A stretch of 64,000 nt of DNA, taken from assembly GCF_029081005.1 (NCBI RefSeq), contig NZ_JAJQTQ010000010.1, forward strand, positions 1 to 64,000, written 5' to 3'. The notes below the pieces were generated by a model that searched no databases, was not told the origin of the DNA, and saw only the letters and a list, made by a program, of their open reading frames with translations. Below are positions 30,281-38,563 of the stretch, in pieces. Origin of the DNA: Halomonas elongata. Its GTDB lineage: Bacteria > Pseudomonadota > Gammaproteobacteria > Pseudomonadales > Halomonadaceae. The position numbers and the translations under genes were made by a program. The first letter of the stretch is position 1. Every line of letters starts with the position of its first letter.

Positions 30281-30645
30281 GACGGCTCTCCCTTGTCGGC
30301 GTCGACAGATGATGAAACTCGCGCGGCAGCGGGCGCACTAGAGAGCGGCCCCATCACCTCGCCGCGAAAACCGAAGACATGCCGGCTGCCGACATAGGGA
30401 ATCAGCGTGACATCGCGGCTCTGCCCCGGCTCGAAGCGAATCGCCGTGCCGGCGGCTACGTCGAGACGATGCCCTCGTGCCTTCTCGCGATCGAAAACCA
30501 GCGCCGGGTTGGCCTCGGCGAAGTGGTAGTGGGAACCGACCTGGACCGGTCGATCGCCGGTGTTGGCCACCTCGAGGGTGATGCGTTCACGTCCCTCGCA
30601 CAGCGCGATCTCGCCGTCCTGCAACTGATATTCACCGGGAATCAT
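30277..30645 (-). CDS. ureB: Urease beta subunit
   Basis: A 122-aa structural subunit of the urease heterotrimer. It begins MIPGEYQ and carries the family blocks [40 protein letters not shown] and [13 protein letters not shown]. The C-terminal extension after GEVMGPL is about 20 residues longer than in many UreB proteins and Ala/Ser-rich. It overlaps ureC by 4 bp and follows ureA by 30 bp. AGGAG lies before the start. Confidence 0.97.
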
Positions 30646-30675
30646 GTCGTGGCTCCTTTCCTCACGCCGTCCCCC

Positions 30676-30978
30676 TCACACAATGGGGTCATGGATAGTG
30701 ACCAACTTGGTCCCGTCGGGGAACGTCGCCTCCACCTGCACCTGATCGATCATCTCCGGGACGCCTTCCATGACATCGTCACGCCCGAGGATCTCCCGTC
30801 CCTCGCCCATCAGGTCGGCCACGCTGCGGCCGTCACGGGCTCCCTCCATGATCTGGCAACTGATCAACGCCACGGCCTCGGGATAATTCAAGCGGAGGCC
30901 GCGTTCACGTCGACGCTCCGCCAGCAGGCCCGCCGTGAACAGCAACAGCTTGTCCTTGTCTCTGGGGGTCAGTTCCAT
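30676..30978 (-). CDS. ureA: Urease gamma subunit
   Basis: A 100-aa subunit, exactly the usual UreA length when started at [12 protein letters not shown], with GGGAG upstream; an upstream in-frame codon at 30993 would add five residues. Blocks: [56 protein letters not shown] and [14 protein letters not shown]. Between ureA and ureD is a 263-bp gap with a heptamer array. Confidence 0.97.
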   Translation of the reverse strand: MELTPRDKDKLLLFTAGLLAERRRERGLRLNYPEAVALISCQIMEGARDGRSVADLMGEGREILGRDDVMEGVPEMIDQVQVEATFPDGTKLVTIHDPIV

Positions 30979-31111
30979 AGCAGTAGCTCCCAAACCATGT
31001 CGTTTGCATTCGGTGTCCAGGCTGTCGCCTGCCAGCTGGAAGAGCGGCGCTCCGCGCCTGGAAGCGTGAAGCTGGAAGGAACCGCATTGCCTGGATAACG
31101 GAGACTTCCAA

Positions 31112-31187
31112 CTTCGAGCTTCGAGCTTCGAGCTTCGAGCTTCGAGCTTCGAGCTTCGAGCTTCGAGCTTCGAGCTTCGAGCTTCGA
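31112..31187. repeat. Heptamer tandem array, unit CTTCGAG (minus strand AGCTCGA), 10 copies
   Basis: Ten perfect CTTCGAG units run from 31112 to 31181, followed by CTTCGA. On the minus strand the unit is AGCTCGA, so it shares the AGCTNNN form with the arrays at 9917 and 28529. Degenerate pieces of a related repeat (AGCTGGAAG, CCTGGAAGCGTGAAGCTGGAAGG) lie at 31034-31080. It occupies the ureD-ureA gap. Confidence 0.97.
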
Positions 31188-31241
31188 CAAGATGATGTTC
31201 GGTGCTCGGAGCTCGTCACTCGTCGCTGAGGCGAAGCCTCG

Positions 31242-32150
31242 TCAGGTACTCCAGATTCTCGGCTCCTGGGCCTTGCGCCCGGTCAGCCGAGGCCGCAGCA
31301 CGTCCCAGGCACGCCGGCACAGGTCCCAGGCCTCGTTTCGCGAATTCCCCAGATAACGCAACAGCAGGACACCATGGCGGGCCGTGACGGCCCAGCGATG
31401 CGAGCCGGGCAGGTCATCGCGCAAGGCTGCAACCGCCTCTGCTTCGTCTTCCTCGGAGAGTCCTGCCGCCCAGAGCGAAGCCTGAACCGTGGCCCCACCC
31501 TGCCCCCAGTGGCCATGAAAGCGAGGGTGGGTGGGGTCCAGAGGTTGGCGTTCCAGCCACAGCGGACGCCCCTCCCGCGTCAGGTGAAAGCGTTGTTCCA
31601 GGTGGCCCGAGGCAAAGGGCAGATCGCTGGCTGGACGACCCAGCGCCAGCACCTCCCAGCCCAGGCAGCGGGCATTGCCGGTGAGTTCGATGGTGGTGAC
31701 CTGCTCGCCCCGCGAACCATCGAAGGCAATGGTTTCCTGAGGCAACCACTCCAGCACGCCGTCATCGGCGACCTCGAGGCGGGTGTGCTGCCGCCAGGGC
31801 ACGCCCTGGCTGTCGGCGCGGTAGAGCTTGTTGGCGGCCGGCGTCGTCAACAACGCCCGGGCACCGGCTCCCACCTCGACATCGATGTTCAATGCATCGC
31901 CGCTGACCACGCCACCGGGAGGATGCAGCAGGTAGACATGGCAGGTGCCGGGGCAGCCGCCCGTATCGCGCCCCTCCGGATAGAAGGGCCGCTGGACCCG
32001 CAATGGCCCCTGGTGACGCGCCCGGGATAGTCGAGTCACGGTATCCCGTGCCGCAAAGCCGAGATCCAGCGACGCCACCCAGCGACGGCCGGCATCGAAG
32101 CGGTGGCCCGACTCGAGATAAGGAGAAATGGCACGCGGGATGGCCGTCAT
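31242..32150 (-). CDS. ureD: Urease accessory protein UreD
   Basis: A 302-aa accessory protein that binds apo-urease and recruits UreF-UreG. Blocks: GPLRVQRPFYPEG, HVYLLHPPGGVVSGDALNID, ALLTTPAANKLYRA, and VLEWLPQETIAFDGSR. The start MTAIPRAISP has AGGA upstream; an extension to 32264 would cross the predicted sigma-54 promoter. It is the first gene of ureDABCEFG-ureJ. Confidence 0.95.
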   Translation of the reverse strand: MTAIPRAISPYLESGHRFDAGRRWVASLDLGFAARDTVTRLSRARHQGPLRVQRPFYPEGRDTGGCPGTCHVYLLHPPGGVVSGDALNIDVEVGAGARALLTTPAANKLYRADSQGVPWRQHTRLEVADDGVLEWLPQETIAFDGSRGEQVTTIELTGNARCLGWEVLALGRPASDLPFASGHLEQRFHLTREGRPLWLERQPLDPTHPRFHGHWGQGGATVQASLWAAGLSEEDEAEAVAALRDDLPGSHRWAVTARHGVLLLRYLGNSRNEAWDLCRRAWDVLRPRLTGRKAQEPRIWST

Positions 32151-32193
32151 CGACAAGGGTCCTGTGAATCCGATGGCTGTTGCCCTTACCCGC

Positions 32194-32209
32194 AGCAAGT
32201 CACGTACCA
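32194..32209 (-). promoter_or_regulatory. Predicted sigma-54 promoter of the urease operon
   Basis: On the minus strand TGGTACGTGACTTGCT matches the sigma-54 consensus TGGCACG-N4-TTGCW with one difference and correct GG-to-GC spacing. It ends 44 bp before the ureD start codon, leaving a short leader. Together with the NtrC-type palindrome about 110 bp upstream it indicates nitrogen control. Confidence 0.75.
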
Positions 32210-32319
32210 ACCTGGTGAAATCACCAAAAATATTTTTAAAATCAAAAACCTGCTTTGTACACAAAGAAGTATCCGCCCGCCGATTTGCACCACCGACGCC
32301 GACGCGCGGAAGGGTTATC

Positions 32320-32334
32320 GCACCATCCGAGTGC
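32320..32334. promoter_or_regulatory. Candidate NtrC site upstream of ureD
   Basis: GCACCATCCGAGTGC fits the NtrC enhancer pattern GCAC-N7-GTGC, and one further base pair on each side (C/G) extends the symmetry. It lies 111 bp upstream of the sigma-54 -24 element, within the usual range for an enhancer. A single site is visible; NtrC often uses two. Confidence 0.55.
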
Positions 32335-32369
32335 GGAAGATCGAGGAGCGCACCGTCATGAAGCGGCGC

Positions 32370-33068
32370 CTAGACACTCAAGTGCTCCTTGATCAAGGCA
32401 TCGGACAGTTCGCCGATCCCGCCACGGGCTACCGGCCGACCACGGTCCAGTATCGTGAAACGATCGGCATACCTGCGCGCAAAGGGCAGCTTCTGCTCCA
32501 CCAACAATACCGTCAGGCCATCCTCGGCGATCAGCCGGCGGATCACCTCGCCGATCTGGGTGACGATATTGGGCTGGATGCCCTCCCCCGGCTCGTCGAG
32601 AATCAGCAGGCGCGGTTCCAGTACCAGGGCACGGCCGATGGCCAGCTGCTGCTGTTGACCGCCGGAGAGATCACCGCCACGGCGATGCTTCATCTCCTCG
32701 AGCACCGGGAATAGCTCATGGACGCGCTCGGGGATGGTTCGCCGACCATCGCCGCGGGCGGCCAGGCCGGTTCGCAGATTCTCCTCGACGGTGAGCAGCG
32801 GAAAGATCTGCCGCCCCTGGGGCACATAGCCGATACCCAGCCGAGAGCGGTCTTCCACCCGTCGGCGAGTCAGTTCCGTGTCGTCGGCGTAGCGGATGTT
32901 CCCGGAAGCCACCGTGACCTCGCCCATGACCGCCTTCATCAGGGTGGTCTTGCCCACTCCGTTGCGGCCCATCACACAGGTGCACTGCCCCGCCGGCACC
33001 TCCAGATCCAGGTCCCAGAGGGTATGGCTCTCGCCGTAGTACTGGTTCAGCTTGTCGACGCTCAGCAT
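32370..33068 (-). CDS. urtE: Urea ABC transporter ATP-binding protein UrtE
   Basis: A 232-aa LivF-type ATPase of the high-affinity urea importer. It starts MLSVDKLNQYYGESHTLWDL, as UrtE proteins do. Walker A GRNGVGKTT, Walker B LLILDEPGEGIQ, and the signature DLSGGQQQQLAIGRAL are present. The QYYGESHTLW block and PGEGIQPNI distinguish it from generic LivF. The ATG overlaps the urtD stop by one base. It is the last gene of the urt operon. Confidence 0.95.
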   Translation of the reverse strand: MLSVDKLNQYYGESHTLWDLDLEVPAGQCTCVMGRNGVGKTTLMKAVMGEVTVASGNIRYADDTELTRRRVEDRSRLGIGYVPQGRQIFPLLTVEENLRTGLAARGDGRRTIPERVHELFPVLEEMKHRRGGDLSGGQQQQLAIGRALVLEPRLLILDEPGEGIQPNIVTQIGEVIRRLIAEDGLTVLLVEQKLPFARRYADRFTILDRGRPVARGGIGELSDALIKEHLSV

Positions 33069-33907
33069 CAGGCGGCCTCCTCCTCGGCACCCAGGTAGAC
33101 CTCGATTACCTTCGGGTCATTGGAGACCGTGTCCATGCTGCCCTCGGCCAGCACGCTGCCCTGGTGCAGCACCGTCACGGTGCGAGCGATGGAGCGCACG
33201 AAGCCCATGTCATGCTCGACGACGACCACCGACTGCTTGCCCTTGCCGGCCAGTCCGGTGAGCAGCTCGGCGGTACGCTCCATCTCCTGCTCGGTCATGC
33301 CGGCCACCGGTTCGTCGACGAGCAGCAGTCGCGGACGCTGCATCAACAGCATGCCGATCTCCAGCCACTGCTTCTGACCGTGGGAGAGGGTTCCCGCCGT
33401 CGCGTAGCGCAACTCGACAAGGCCGATGGTCGCGAGCACTTCCTCGATGCGGTCACGTCCTTCGCCGGTCAGGCGAGCGATCAGCGTGGGCAGGACCCGC
33501 TTGTCGGCGGCCATGGCCAGCTCCAGGTTCTCGAAGACCGTCAGCGCCTCGAAGACCGTGGGCTTCTGGAACTTGCGACCAATGCCGAGGCTGGCGATCT
33601 CCGGCTCGTTCAGGGTCAGCAGGTCATGGCGGCTGCCGAACCACACCGAGCCGATGCCGGGCCGGGTCTTGCCGGTGATGATGTCCATCATGGTGGTCTT
33701 TCCGGCGCCGTTGGGGCCGATGATGCAGCGCAGCTCGCCATCGTCGATGGTCAGGTTCAAGTCATTGATGGCCTTGAAGCCGTCGAAGCTGACGTTGACG
33801 TCCTCCAGGTAGAGGATGGGGCCGTGGCGCACATCCACCGGGGAGTGCGCCGGAACCAGGAAATCGAAGACGCGCTCCCGGTTGGCCAGGGACTTGAGGA
33901 TGTTCAT
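33068..33907 (-). CDS. urtD: Urea ABC transporter ATP-binding protein UrtD
   Basis: A 279-aa LivG-type ATPase. MNILKSLANRERVFDFL is an N-terminal extension typical of UrtD. Then ILYLEDVNVSFDGFKAINDL, Walker A GPNGAGKTT, signature TLSHGQKQWLEIGMLLMQ and Walker B LLLVDEPVAGMTEQE follow. The open frame continues upstream to 35035, but that stretch is out of frame with urtC and not coding. The start overlaps urtC by 4 bp. Confidence 0.95.
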   Translation of the reverse strand: MNILKSLANRERVFDFLVPAHSPVDVRHGPILYLEDVNVSFDGFKAINDLNLTIDDGELRCIIGPNGAGKTTMMDIITGKTRPGIGSVWFGSRHDLLTLNEPEIASLGIGRKFQKPTVFEALTVFENLELAMAADKRVLPTLIARLTGEGRDRIEEVLATIGLVELRYATAGTLSHGQKQWLEIGMLLMQRPRLLLVDEPVAGMTEQEMERTAELLTGLAGKGKQSVVVVEHDMGFVRSIARTVTVLHQGSVLAEGSMDTVSNDPKVIEVYLGAEEEAA

Positions 33908-35037
33908 GCGGTGCTTTCCCCCGTGGTCGGTTGGGTCGTCGCGGTATGGCTTGCACGTCGCCAGGGACGCAGGCTCAGCAGGCCGGCGATGCCCCTGGGC
34001 AGGAAGACGGTGACCAGCACGAACATGCCGCCCAGAGCGAACAGCCAGGCATCGGGCATCACGCCGGTGAAGACCGTCTTGGCGTAGTTGACCAGCAGCG
34101 CACCGATCACCGCCCCATAGAGGGTCGCACGGCCACCCAGGGCCACCCACAGCACGACTTCGATGGAGAAGATCGGAGAGAACTCGCCGGGATTGATGAT
34201 GCCCACCTGAGGCACATAGAGGGCGCCGGCCACCCCGGCAAGCATCGCCGAGACCACGAAGACGAACAGTTGGAAGCGCTCGACCCGGTAGCCCAGAAAG
34301 CGCGTGCGTGCCTCGGCATCGCGGCAGGCCACGCTGACCCGGCCCAGCTTGCTGGCAACGATCGCCCGACACAGTACATAGCCCAGCGCCAGGGCGATGC
34401 CGGTAGCAAGGAACAGGCCCAGCCGGGTGCCATCGCTTCTCAGGTCGAAGCCCAGCAATTCGCGAAAGTCGGTGAGGCCGTTGTTGCCGCCGAAGCCCAT
34501 CTCGTTGCGGAAGAAGGCCAGCATCAGGGCGAAGGTCATGGCCTGGGTGATGATCGACAGGTAGACGCCGGTGACCCGCGAACGAAACGCCAGGAACCCG
34601 AACACCAGGGCCAGCAGGCCCGGCGCCAGGAGCACCATCAGGAAGGCGAACCCGGGCATGTCGAAGCCCAGCCAGTACCAGGGCAGGCTGTCCCAGTCCA
34701 GAAACACCATGAAGTCCGGCAGCACCGGGTCGCCATAGGTGCCCCGGTCGCCGATCTGGCGCATCAGGTACATGCCCATGGCATAGCCCCCCAGGGCGAA
34801 GAAGGCGCCATGACCGAGACTCAGGATGCCCAGGTAGCCCCACACCAGGTCGACGGCAACCGCGAGCAACGCATAGCTCAGATACTTGCCGAGCAGTGTC
34901 ACCGCGTAGGTGGAAACGTGCAGAGGATGGCCCGCCGGCACGGCCAGGTTGAGCAGGGTGACCAGTGCCAAGGCGGCCAGCAGGACACTCAGGAACAGCC
35001 GGGTCGAGCGTTCGGAAAAAGGTCGTGTCAGCCACAT
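33904..35037 (-). CDS. urtC: Urea ABC transporter permease UrtC
   Basis: A 377-aa LivM-type inner-membrane permease with about ten hydrophobic segments. Recognisable blocks include DLVWGYLGILSLGHGAFFALGGYAMGMYLMRQIG in two overlapping helices, NNGLTDFRELLGFDL, LGYRVERFQLFVFVVSAMLAG and the conserved NPGEFSPIFSIEVVLWVALG. It pairs with UrtB. It begins 6 bp after urtB ends and overlaps urtD by 4 bp. Confidence 0.95.
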   Translation of the reverse strand: MWLTRPFSERSTRLFLSVLLAALALVTLLNLAVPAGHPLHVSTYAVTLLGKYLSYALLAVAVDLVWGYLGILSLGHGAFFALGGYAMGMYLMRQIGDRGTYGDPVLPDFMVFLDWDSLPWYWLGFDMPGFAFLMVLLAPGLLALVFGFLAFRSRVTGVYLSIITQAMTFALMLAFFRNEMGFGGNNGLTDFRELLGFDLRSDGTRLGLFLATGIALALGYVLCRAIVASKLGRVSVACRDAEARTRFLGYRVERFQLFVFVVSAMLAGVAGALYVPQVGIINPGEFSPIFSIEVVLWVALGGRATLYGAVIGALLVNYAKTVFTGVMPDAWLFALGGMFVLVTVFLPRGIAGLLSLRPWRRASHTATTQPTTGESTA

Positions 35038-35043
35038 GATGGT

Positions 35044-36645
35044 CTAGCCCTCCGCCGCTCGGCCCTTCTGTGGAAAGAGTCCGCGGGGGCGCTTCTGGAT
35101 GAACAGGATGATGAACACGAGCACGACGATCTTGGCCAGCACCGCACCGGCCCAGGGCTCCAGCACCTGGTTGATGACGCCCAGCGACAGGCCCGCCACC
35201 AGAGTGCCCCAGAGATTCCCCACACCGCCGAACACCACCACCATGAAGGAGTCGATGATGTAGTTCTGGCCCAGGTTGGGACCCACGTTGGTGAGCTGCG
35301 AGAGCGCCACCCCGGCCAGCCCTGCGACCCCGGAGCCCAGTGCGAAGGTCAGGATATCCACCCGGGTGGCGCGGATGCCCATGGCACGTGCCATGGCACG
35401 GTCCTGGGTCACCGCCCGCACTTCAAGGCCCAATCGGGTACGACGCATGACCAGCATCAGGCCGGCGAACACCACCAGGGCAAAGCCCAGTACATAGAGC
35501 CGGTTGAGGGTCAGCGAGAGGCCCTCGTTGAGCATCAAGGAACCACTCATCCATTCCGGCGTGACCACCGTGCGGTTCTGCGGGGAGATGACCGTGCGCA
35601 CCAGCTGCTGCAGGATCAGGCTGACGCCGAAGGTGGCCAGCAGAGTCTCCAGCGGCCGCCCCTTGAGGAACTGGATGACGCCTCGTTCGATGGCCACCCC
35701 GGCCAGCGCCGCCACCAGGAAACCGGCAGGGATCGCCAGCAGCAGCGCCAGGCCCGGCTGACCGGGCAGCAGCTGTTGCATGGCCCAGGTGGTATAGGCG
35801 CCGAGCATGATCAGTTCGCCGTGGGCCATGTTGATCACGCCCATCACGCCGAAGGTAATGGCCAGACCGATGGCCGCCAGTACCAGCACCGAGCCCAGCG
35901 AAAGCCCGAAATAAAGCGTCTCCAGCCCGCGATTGAGCATCATCTTCTGCTCGATATCGGCCAGGGCCGAGGTCGCGGCGGCAGCAAGCTCGGCATCCTC
36001 GCTGCGACTGGCGGCATTCAGCGCCGAACGGACTCGGGTGTTGAGACTGCCGGCCAGGACATCCACCGCCGCGGCATCGCCCTCCTCCAGACGGTGGATG
36101 GCCAGCGCTTGCTCGAGCAGGCGACGCACCTCGGCGTCCTCCTCCTCGCCGATGACTACCCTGAGCGGCTCGGCCAGGCTGGCATCGACGTCACCGAGCA
36201 GTGCTCTGGCCGCCTCGCGACGCTCGCCCACCTGCTCGGCATGCAGATCGATCACCGCCAGCGCCCCCTGCAATTGGCCGCGCAGCGCGTTGTTGATACC
36301 GATGCGGTCCAGCTCGCGACGCGACATCTCGCCGGCATCCTCGAAGCTCAGCGCATCGACCACCGGCCAATGGCGGCCGCGGTTCTCGACGACCACGACG
36401 AAGCGGCCGGTGTCCTTGTGACGCTGCAGCTTGCCGCCGAGCAGCGCTTCGAGCCAACGGCGGCTGCGCGCGTCGCCGCTGGCGATGATAGTCTCGACAG
36501 CCTCGCCCTTGTCGGCGTAGGAATCGGTATCGAGAGAATCCAGCAGGGCCTGGCCGGGATCGTCCTGTGCCTGGGCGGCCAACGGCAGGCCGAACAACAG
36601 GCAGAGACACAGCAGGCCCGACAGGCAGCGTGGAAGCATCCTCAT
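35044..36645 (-). CDS. urtB: Urea ABC transporter permease UrtB
   Basis: A 533-aa LivH-type permease with the long periplasmic N-terminal region characteristic of proteobacterial UrtB. A signal peptide (residues 1-25, MRMLPRCLSGLLCLCLLFG) is followed by about 200 helical residues, then the membrane domain with AIGLAITFGVMGVINMAHGE, ERGVIQFLKGRPLETLLATF, MARAMGIRATRVDILTFALG and the closing NQVLEPWAGAVLAKI. AGGACA lies upstream of the first ATG; ATG at 36639 is possible. Confidence 0.93.
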   Translation of the reverse strand: MRMLPRCLSGLLCLCLLFGLPLAAQAQDDPGQALLDSLDTDSYADKGEAVETIIASGDARSRRWLEALLGGKLQRHKDTGRFVVVVENRGRHWPVVDALSFEDAGEMSRRELDRIGINNALRGQLQGALAVIDLHAEQVGERREAARALLGDVDASLAEPLRVVIGEEEDAEVRRLLEQALAIHRLEEGDAAAVDVLAGSLNTRVRSALNAASRSEDAELAAAATSALADIEQKMMLNRGLETLYFGLSLGSVLVLAAIGLAITFGVMGVINMAHGELIMLGAYTTWAMQQLLPGQPGLALLLAIPAGFLVAALAGVAIERGVIQFLKGRPLETLLATFGVSLILQQLVRTVISPQNRTVVTPEWMSGSLMLNEGLSLTLNRLYVLGFALVVFAGLMLVMRRTRLGLEVRAVTQDRAMARAMGIRATRVDILTFALGSGVAGLAGVALSQLTNVGPNLGQNYIIDSFMVVVFGGVGNLWGTLVAGLSLGVINQVLEPWAGAVLAKIVVLVFIILFIQKRPRGLFPQKGRAAEG

Positions 36646-36760
36646 GGGCGTGTCCTGTAGGAAGTGGGGAGGTGTCGCCTCTCTGAAGCCAGGCCCGTGC
36701 ATGTTTCAGAGCTATCGACGTCGGAGGAATCGCTCGGGGCTGTTCCGTCGACAAGCCTTC

Positions 36761-36823
36761 GAGAAGGCGCTATGAACCCATCCCTGGGCGCTACCGACGC
36801 CTTTCCTGGCGTCGGACCTTCTC
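36761..36823. repeat. Palindromic intergenic element between urtA and urtB
   Basis: Outer arms GAGAAGG (36761-36767) and CCTTCTC (36817-36823) enclose CCCA-TCCC-TGGG and a perfect 8-bp hairpin CCGACGCC-TTTCCT-GGCGTCGG (36794-36815). The heptamer GGCGCTA occurs twice inside. It lies in the 261-bp urtA-urtB gap and looks like a REP-type element rather than a gene; it could moderate downstream expression so that urtA exceeds urtB. Confidence 0.6.
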
Positions 36824-36906
36824 TTCGGCTTGTCCCCGGCGCCCCTCGCTTTGCGCCATAACGATAGCCCTGGCGCGCACCCGGCCTGAAAACGTCTTGG
36901 CGGGGG

Positions 36907-38226
36907 TTATTCCTCGGGCGCTTCTTCCTCGGCCTGGCTGCCGCCGCAGCTGCCGCGCACCACGTTATAGTTCCCGCACTCCAAGGGCTTGCGCCAGTCG
37001 CTGATCAGGTCCCGGGAGCCTTCCAGATAATCGGACCAGGCGTCACCGGCCACGGTGGAGGGCGTCTCCCAGACGATGGAAAACTGGCCGTTATCCTGAA
37101 TCTCGCCGATCAGCACCGGCTTGGTGATGTGATGGTTGGGCATCATGGTGGCGTAACCGCCGGAGAGGTTCGGCACCGAGACACCGATGATGGCGTCCTT
37201 GACTGCATCGACATCGGTGGTACCGGCCTTGCGTACCGCCTCGGCCCACATGTTGAAGCCGATGTAGTGGGCCTCCATGGGATCGTTGGTCACCGCCATC
37301 TCATCGCCGGTATGCTCGATCCAGGCATCGATGAAGTCGTAGTTGGCGTCGGTATCGACGCTCATGAAGTAGTTCCAGGCAGCCATGTGCCCGACCAGCG
37401 GGGCGGTATCGATGCCGGTGAGTTCCTGCTCGCCCACCGAGAAGGCCACCACCGGAATGTCGGCGGCCTCGATGCCCTGATTGCCGAGTTCCCGATAGAA
37501 GGGCACATTGGCATCGCCATTGATGGTGGAGACCACCGCGGTCTTCTTGCCCTGGTTGCCGAACGCCTTGATCTCGGAAACGATGTTCTGCCAATCGGAA
37601 TGGCCGAAGGGTGTGTAGTTGACCATGATGTCGTCGTCCGCAACCCCGTGCGACGTCAAGTAGGCCTCGAGGATCTTGTTGGTGGTACGCGGATAGACAT
37701 AGTCGGTGCCGGCCAGCACCCAGCGCTCCACCCCGACGTTGTTCATCAGATAGTCGACGGCGGGAATGGCCTGCTGATTGGGCGCGGCACCGGTATAGAA
37801 GACGTTCTCGGAGGACTCCTCGCCCTCGTACTGCACCGGGTAGAAGAGCAGGCCGTCGAGTTCCTCGACGACCGGCAGCACCGACTTCCTCGACACCGAG
37901 GTCCAGTTGCCGAAGATGACATCGACCTCTTCCTGGGCCAGCAGCTCACGAGCCTTCTCGGCGAACAGCGGCCAGTCCGAGGCAGGATCGACCACCACGG
38001 CCTCCAGCTTGCGACCCAGCAGACCACCCTGGGCGTTCTGCTGCTCGATCAGCATCTCCACGGTCTCCTTGAGCACCGTTTCACTGATCGCCATGGTGCC
38101 GGACAGCGAGTGCAGGATGCCCACCTTGATGGGGTCTTCCTGGGCCAGAGCGGGAGCGGCGAAGCACAGACTCAACAATGGGGCGGCCAACCAGCGAGGG
38201 CGCATGGTGCGACGACGTGGGGTCAT
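36907..38226 (-). CDS. urtA: Urea ABC transporter substrate-binding protein UrtA
   Basis: A 439-aa periplasmic urea-binding protein. The signal peptide ends at ALAQED near residue 30. UrtA blocks: IKVGILHSLSGTMAISE, GNWTSVSRKSVLPVVEE, LLFYPVQYEGEESS, NVFYTGAAPNQQ, VGVERWVLAGTDYVYPRTTN. The C-terminal tail EEEAPEE is acidic. AAGGAG precedes the ATG. It is the first gene of urtABCDE and is preceded by a sigma-54-like promoter. Confidence 0.97.
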   Translation of the reverse strand: MTPRRRTMRPRWLAAPLLSLCFAAPALAQEDPIKVGILHSLSGTMAISETVLKETVEMLIEQQNAQGGLLGRKLEAVVVDPASDWPLFAEKARELLAQEEVDVIFGNWTSVSRKSVLPVVEELDGLLFYPVQYEGEESSENVFYTGAAPNQQAIPAVDYLMNNVGVERWVLAGTDYVYPRTTNKILEAYLTSHGVADDDIMVNYTPFGHSDWQNIVSEIKAFGNQGKKTAVVSTINGDANVPFYRELGNQGIEAADIPVVAFSVGEQELTGIDTAPLVGHMAAWNYFMSVDTDANYDFIDAWIEHTGDEMAVTNDPMEAHYIGFNMWAEAVRKAGTTDVDAVKDAIIGVSVPNLSGGYATMMPNHHITKPVLIGEIQDNGQFSIVWETPSTVAGDAWSDYLEGSRDLISDWRKPLECGNYNVVRGSCGGSQAEEEAPEE

Positions 38227-38326
38227 GATGATCTCCTTGCGATCCGGGTCATTGTTCTTGGAAGCAGGTCATCGGAAGCCGGGGCATGTACCCGTAAGCC
38301 ACCTTTCTGCCATCTTCAAGAGGATC

Positions 38327-38342
38327 TGCAAGAGCCGCACCA
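38327..38342 (-). promoter_or_regulatory. Predicted sigma-54 promoter of the urt operon
   Basis: On the minus strand TGGTGCGGCTCTTGCA has the sigma-54 GG-N10-GC arrangement and matches TGGCACG-N4-TTGCA except at two positions in the -24 box. It ends 100 bp before the urtA start. A degenerate NtrC-like GCAC-N7-GAGC lies near 38482-38496. The rest of the 337-bp gap holds only the tctA terminator. Confidence 0.65.
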
Positions 38343-38503
38343 GAACCGTTGCCACCAGAATTATTGGTTCAATATCAATCGAGTAACGTTAAGAACATCG
38401 ACGTTCATCTCACCGACGTCCTCTCCTGGTGCAATCTGCGGACGGAAACCGCCCCGAATCGGTGCCAACATCCACCACCCTGCACCCTGATCGAGCGCCA
38501 ACG

Positions 38504-38540
38504 AAAAAACGGGGGCACCGGTCCAGGCCGGTACCCCCGT
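38504..38540 (-). terminator. Terminator of the tctCBA operon
   Basis: On the minus strand a 13-bp stem with one mismatched pair, ACGGGGGTACCGG/CCGGTGCCCCCGT, with a 6-base loop is followed by TTTTTT. It begins 23 bp past the tctA stop codon. Confidence 0.92.
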
Positions 38541-38563
38541 CAGGGCGTCATCCAGGTTGAAGG

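Noticed and set aside
33908-35035. Upstream extension of the urtD frame
   Set aside because: The frame stays open through urtC but is out of frame with it and encodes no transporter sequence; urtD starts at 33907.
33931-36660. A 909-codon open frame antisense to urtC and urtB
   Set aside because: It is extremely rich in His, Gln and Arg, as expected when membrane-protein codons are read backwards; the real genes lie on the minus strand.
36664-36861. A 65-codon open frame in the urtA-urtB gap
   Set aside because: It consists mainly of the palindromic intergenic element, has no good ribosome site and no recognisable domain.
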